Shown in pieces: positions 43,310 through 44,789 of a stretch of DNA of 44,789 nucleotides. Made by a program: the position numbers and the translations under genes. The notes under the pieces are model-generated. The model searched no databases and was not told the DNA's origin. It saw only the letters and a program-made list of their open reading frames with translations. Positions within the stretch are counted from its first letter, which is position 1, and each line of letters opens with the position of its first letter. The stretch spans positions 1 to 44,789 of the forward strand of contig JAITWK010000041.1 in assembly GCA_031285295.1 (NCBI GenBank). Reading direction: 5' to 3'. Source of the DNA: Deltaproteobacteria bacterium. GTDB taxonomy: Bacteria > Desulfobacterota > Desulfovibrionia > Desulfovibrionales > Desulfovibrionaceae.

Positions 43310-44752
43310 TTAAACGGCATTGTCAGCAGATAAAGTTTGGAGAGTAGATTCTGCGGCCAACAGTTCCTTTTCCAGCCGGATCTGTTCGTCGTTAAGGCCA
43401 ATTTGCCGCCAAAGGGTTTCGCGGCTCAAATCGCCGTTGCGGCGCAATTCCAGATAGGATTCGGTAAGTTTTTCGCGCACGGATTCCGGGTCGAAACAGC
43501 CATTGTATTTTATTTCCAGCTCCGCCAGACTGGCGGCTGGCTCGCCCAAATAGCTGGCGGCCAATTCCCAGCACAGCCGTTCGGAGGCTGCGGCATTGCG
43601 GGCAAAATCGGCAAGCTGGCTGCTGATTTGCACCGCGTCCAGCCGTCTGGCCTCGGCGCTTTCCACTTGCGCACCACGCGGCCTGGTCTGGCGCAGGCTG
43701 ATTTCCCGGATGGAATCAATATCGTCCAAAGTTTGCTGGCGCTTGGCAGAGTACGAAGCGCCGGAGGTTTCCACATATTCCAGCCGGGTATCGGCACCGC
43801 TGAAGCGCCAGAGGCTGCTGGAGGCCCGTTGCAGTACTTCCTCGCCCTCCTCGTCCACGCCATAGGCAACCAAAAGCGGAACAGCGGCGTCAAAGAGCAT
43901 CTTGTCCATTTCCGAATCCTGATTGAACACCCGGATAATCAGGCTGGCCACATCATCGGTTACGCCGCGCCCGGTCATGGCGCTCTCGCGCTCATAAATA
44001 AAGGGAACTATGGGAACGCGGCCAAGCGTGTGCTCGCCGCCGCCAGCCGGTTCAAAGGGGCCGCCGCCGCGCGAAACGTAGCGCTCCCAGCCATCCTTGC
44101 GCCAAAGTGTGATCACTTTTATGGTCTGGTAAGCCTCAAAAGGCCCGGCGGCTTCCAGGCAGGTTTCACGCTGCACGGCCCAGTCCAGCGAGCCATCCGG
44201 GGCAAAATCCCAGGCAATGATATTTTCCGCCGGAATGCGCACAAAATACGGCAACAACCCGGACAGTCTGGCTTCGGCCTCGGTGAACGCCGGGGCGGCG
44301 GCCTCCGGCATGTCGATCAGCACAAACTCCACCCCCACGGCTGCCGCCCTGGTGATCACGTCCTTAAAAAAGCGCTCCGGAGTATTGCCCTGACGATCGC
44401 AATCGCGCAGCAAGGGGTCCAGCCGGGAAATCCGGGCAACGCCCTGCCGATCCACGCCATCGGTGACGGAAGAGGAAAAAAGATCCACGATGGGCGCTGC
44501 ATAGTTGCGGTAAGCGGCCCGCCGCACCCGTATGGCGTATTGTTCATCCTTTTCCAGCGGATGCCGGGTCAGATATTTGTTCGCCACATGGCCAGGCATG
44601 GAGCCGGGCGCAGGGCCAGCCGCATGGCCTGACGCACCAAAAGCCCGTTCCACCGTATGCCCGCCGGTGTAAAGATCCGCGTTACGCCGATAAACGGGCA
44701 ACATTTCGTCATAGAGCGGATGAGTCCGCTCAAAATTCAAAGAGTCGGTCAT
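43310..44752 (-). CDS. Portal protein (DUF4055 family)
   Basis: This 480-residue protein starts MTDSLNFERTHPLYDEMLPV, with RNADLYTGGHTVERAFG and RRAAYRNYAAPIVDLFSSSV. The core contains FVLIDMPEA, PYFVRIPAENIIAWDF and FIYERESAMTGRGVTDDVAS, and the C-terminal helices (QISSQLADFARNAAASERLC) complete the DUF4055 portal pattern. The dodecamer forms the DNA channel at one capsid vertex. AGGAG precedes the ATG. The terminase gene is expected just right of the window. Confidence 0.9.
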   Translation of the reverse strand: MTDSLNFERTHPLYDEMLPVYRRNADLYTGGHTVERAFGASGHAAGPAPGSMPGHVANKYLTRHPLEKDEQYAIRVRRAAYRNYAAPIVDLFSSSVTDGVDRQGVARISRLDPLLRDCDRQGNTPERFFKDVITRAAAVGVEFVLIDMPEAAAPAFTEAEARLSGLLPYFVRIPAENIIAWDFAPDGSLDWAVQRETCLEAAGPFEAYQTIKVITLWRKDGWERYVSRGGGPFEPAGGGEHTLGRVPIVPFIYERESAMTGRGVTDDVASLIIRVFNQDSEMDKMLFDAAVPLLVAYGVDEEGEEVLQRASSSLWRFSGADTRLEYVETSGASYSAKRQQTLDDIDSIREISLRQTRPRGAQVESAEARRLDAVQISSQLADFARNAAASERLCWELAASYLGEPAASLAELEIKYNGCFDPESVREKLTESYLELRRNGDLSRETLWRQIGLNDEQIRLEKELLAAESTLQTLSADNAV

Positions 44753-44789
44753 GGGATTACTCCTGAAAGAAGGTAAGGAAAGGTAATAA

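Larger units (their letters stand above)
25822..44789. mobile_element. Siphovirus-type prophage, partial
   Basis: The region carries a complete head, neck and long-tail gene set on the minus strand plus a repressor on the plus strand. The tape measure, frameshifted tail chaperone, J-like tip protein and absence of a sheath gene indicate a lambda-like non-contractile tail. Terminase would lie right of the window. Integrase, replication and lysis genes are not seen. The left limit is near 25.5-25.8 kb and the right limit is not reached. Confidence 0.85.

Noticed and set aside
43337..44632. A 431-codon plus-strand frame
   Set aside because: It is fully antisense to the DUF4055 portal gene, which has the conserved motifs.
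25822..44789. A Mu-like transposable phage or contractile-tail phage
   Set aside because: There is no transposase pair, sheath, baseplate or Mu-type gene; a tape measure, frameshifted chaperone and J-like tip point to a long non-contractile tail.
1..44789. tRNA, rRNA or insertion sequence
   Set aside because: I found no cloverleaf, rRNA segment, transposase frame or terminal inverted repeats by reading; a covariance search was not possible.

Overview
The window looks like a Desulfovibrionaceae (Desulfovibrio-type) chromosome ending in a siphovirus-type prophage. The lineage call rests on a 476-residue porin that looks like the homotrimeric outer-membrane porins of Desulfovibrio, a typical methyl-accepting chemotaxis protein, and general gene content. 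No rRNA, tRNA or other phylogenetic marker is present, so the genus is an inference. Host genes have moderately high GC. One phage segment (about 35.0-37.2 kb) is strikingly AT-rich.

Layout. (1) 1-624, minus strand: N-terminus of a large repeat-containing surface protein that runs off the left edge. (2) 1.1-9.8 kb: a MerR-type regulator, then a dense toxin-antitoxin and defence island: Phd/ParE-type pair, class III Fic AMP-transferase, DUF262-HNH (GmrSD-like) nuclease, a HipB/HipA pair, a DUF533/TerB-like protein, and a second, oppositely oriented HipA with a glutamine-rich HipB-like partner. (3) 9.9-14.2 kb: nucleotide-sugar genes for surface polysaccharide (GDP-fucose synthase, GDP-mannose dehydratase, RmlA, and divergent RmlB). 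(4) 14.3-23.4 kb: TelA/XpaC-like pair, LysR regulator with shikimate kinase, cupin, porin, a small secreted protein, an RHH/ParE toxin-antitoxin pair, an XRE-cupin regulator with a structured upstream region, and a DUF2442 protein. (5) 23.5-25.5 kb: a chemotaxis receptor broken by a one-base frameshift. (6) 25.8 kb to the right edge: prophage.

The prophage has an S24-type repressor on the plus strand. Facing it is a minus-strand late operon, read right to left: portal, scaffold-like protein, major capsid, DnaT-like adaptor, neck protein, tail terminator, tail tube, tail assembly chaperone with a canonical A AAA AAC -1 frameshift site, tape measure, minor tail proteins, NlpC/P60 protein, J-like tip protein, fibre and fibre-assembly protein. 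Terminase, lysis genes and integrase are not in the window.

The most unusual part lies between the tail chaperone and the tape measure. It holds three AT-rich, plus-strand genes for exported proteins; two are tandem paralogues of identical length. Each paralogue is followed by a decayed piece of a tape-measure gene, and next to them sits a second tail-chaperone copy that lacks the frameshift site. This reads as a cargo (moron) cassette acquired and duplicated through recombination between related phages. Its proteins are candidates for lysogenic conversion or superinfection exclusion, but nothing in the sequence proves a function.
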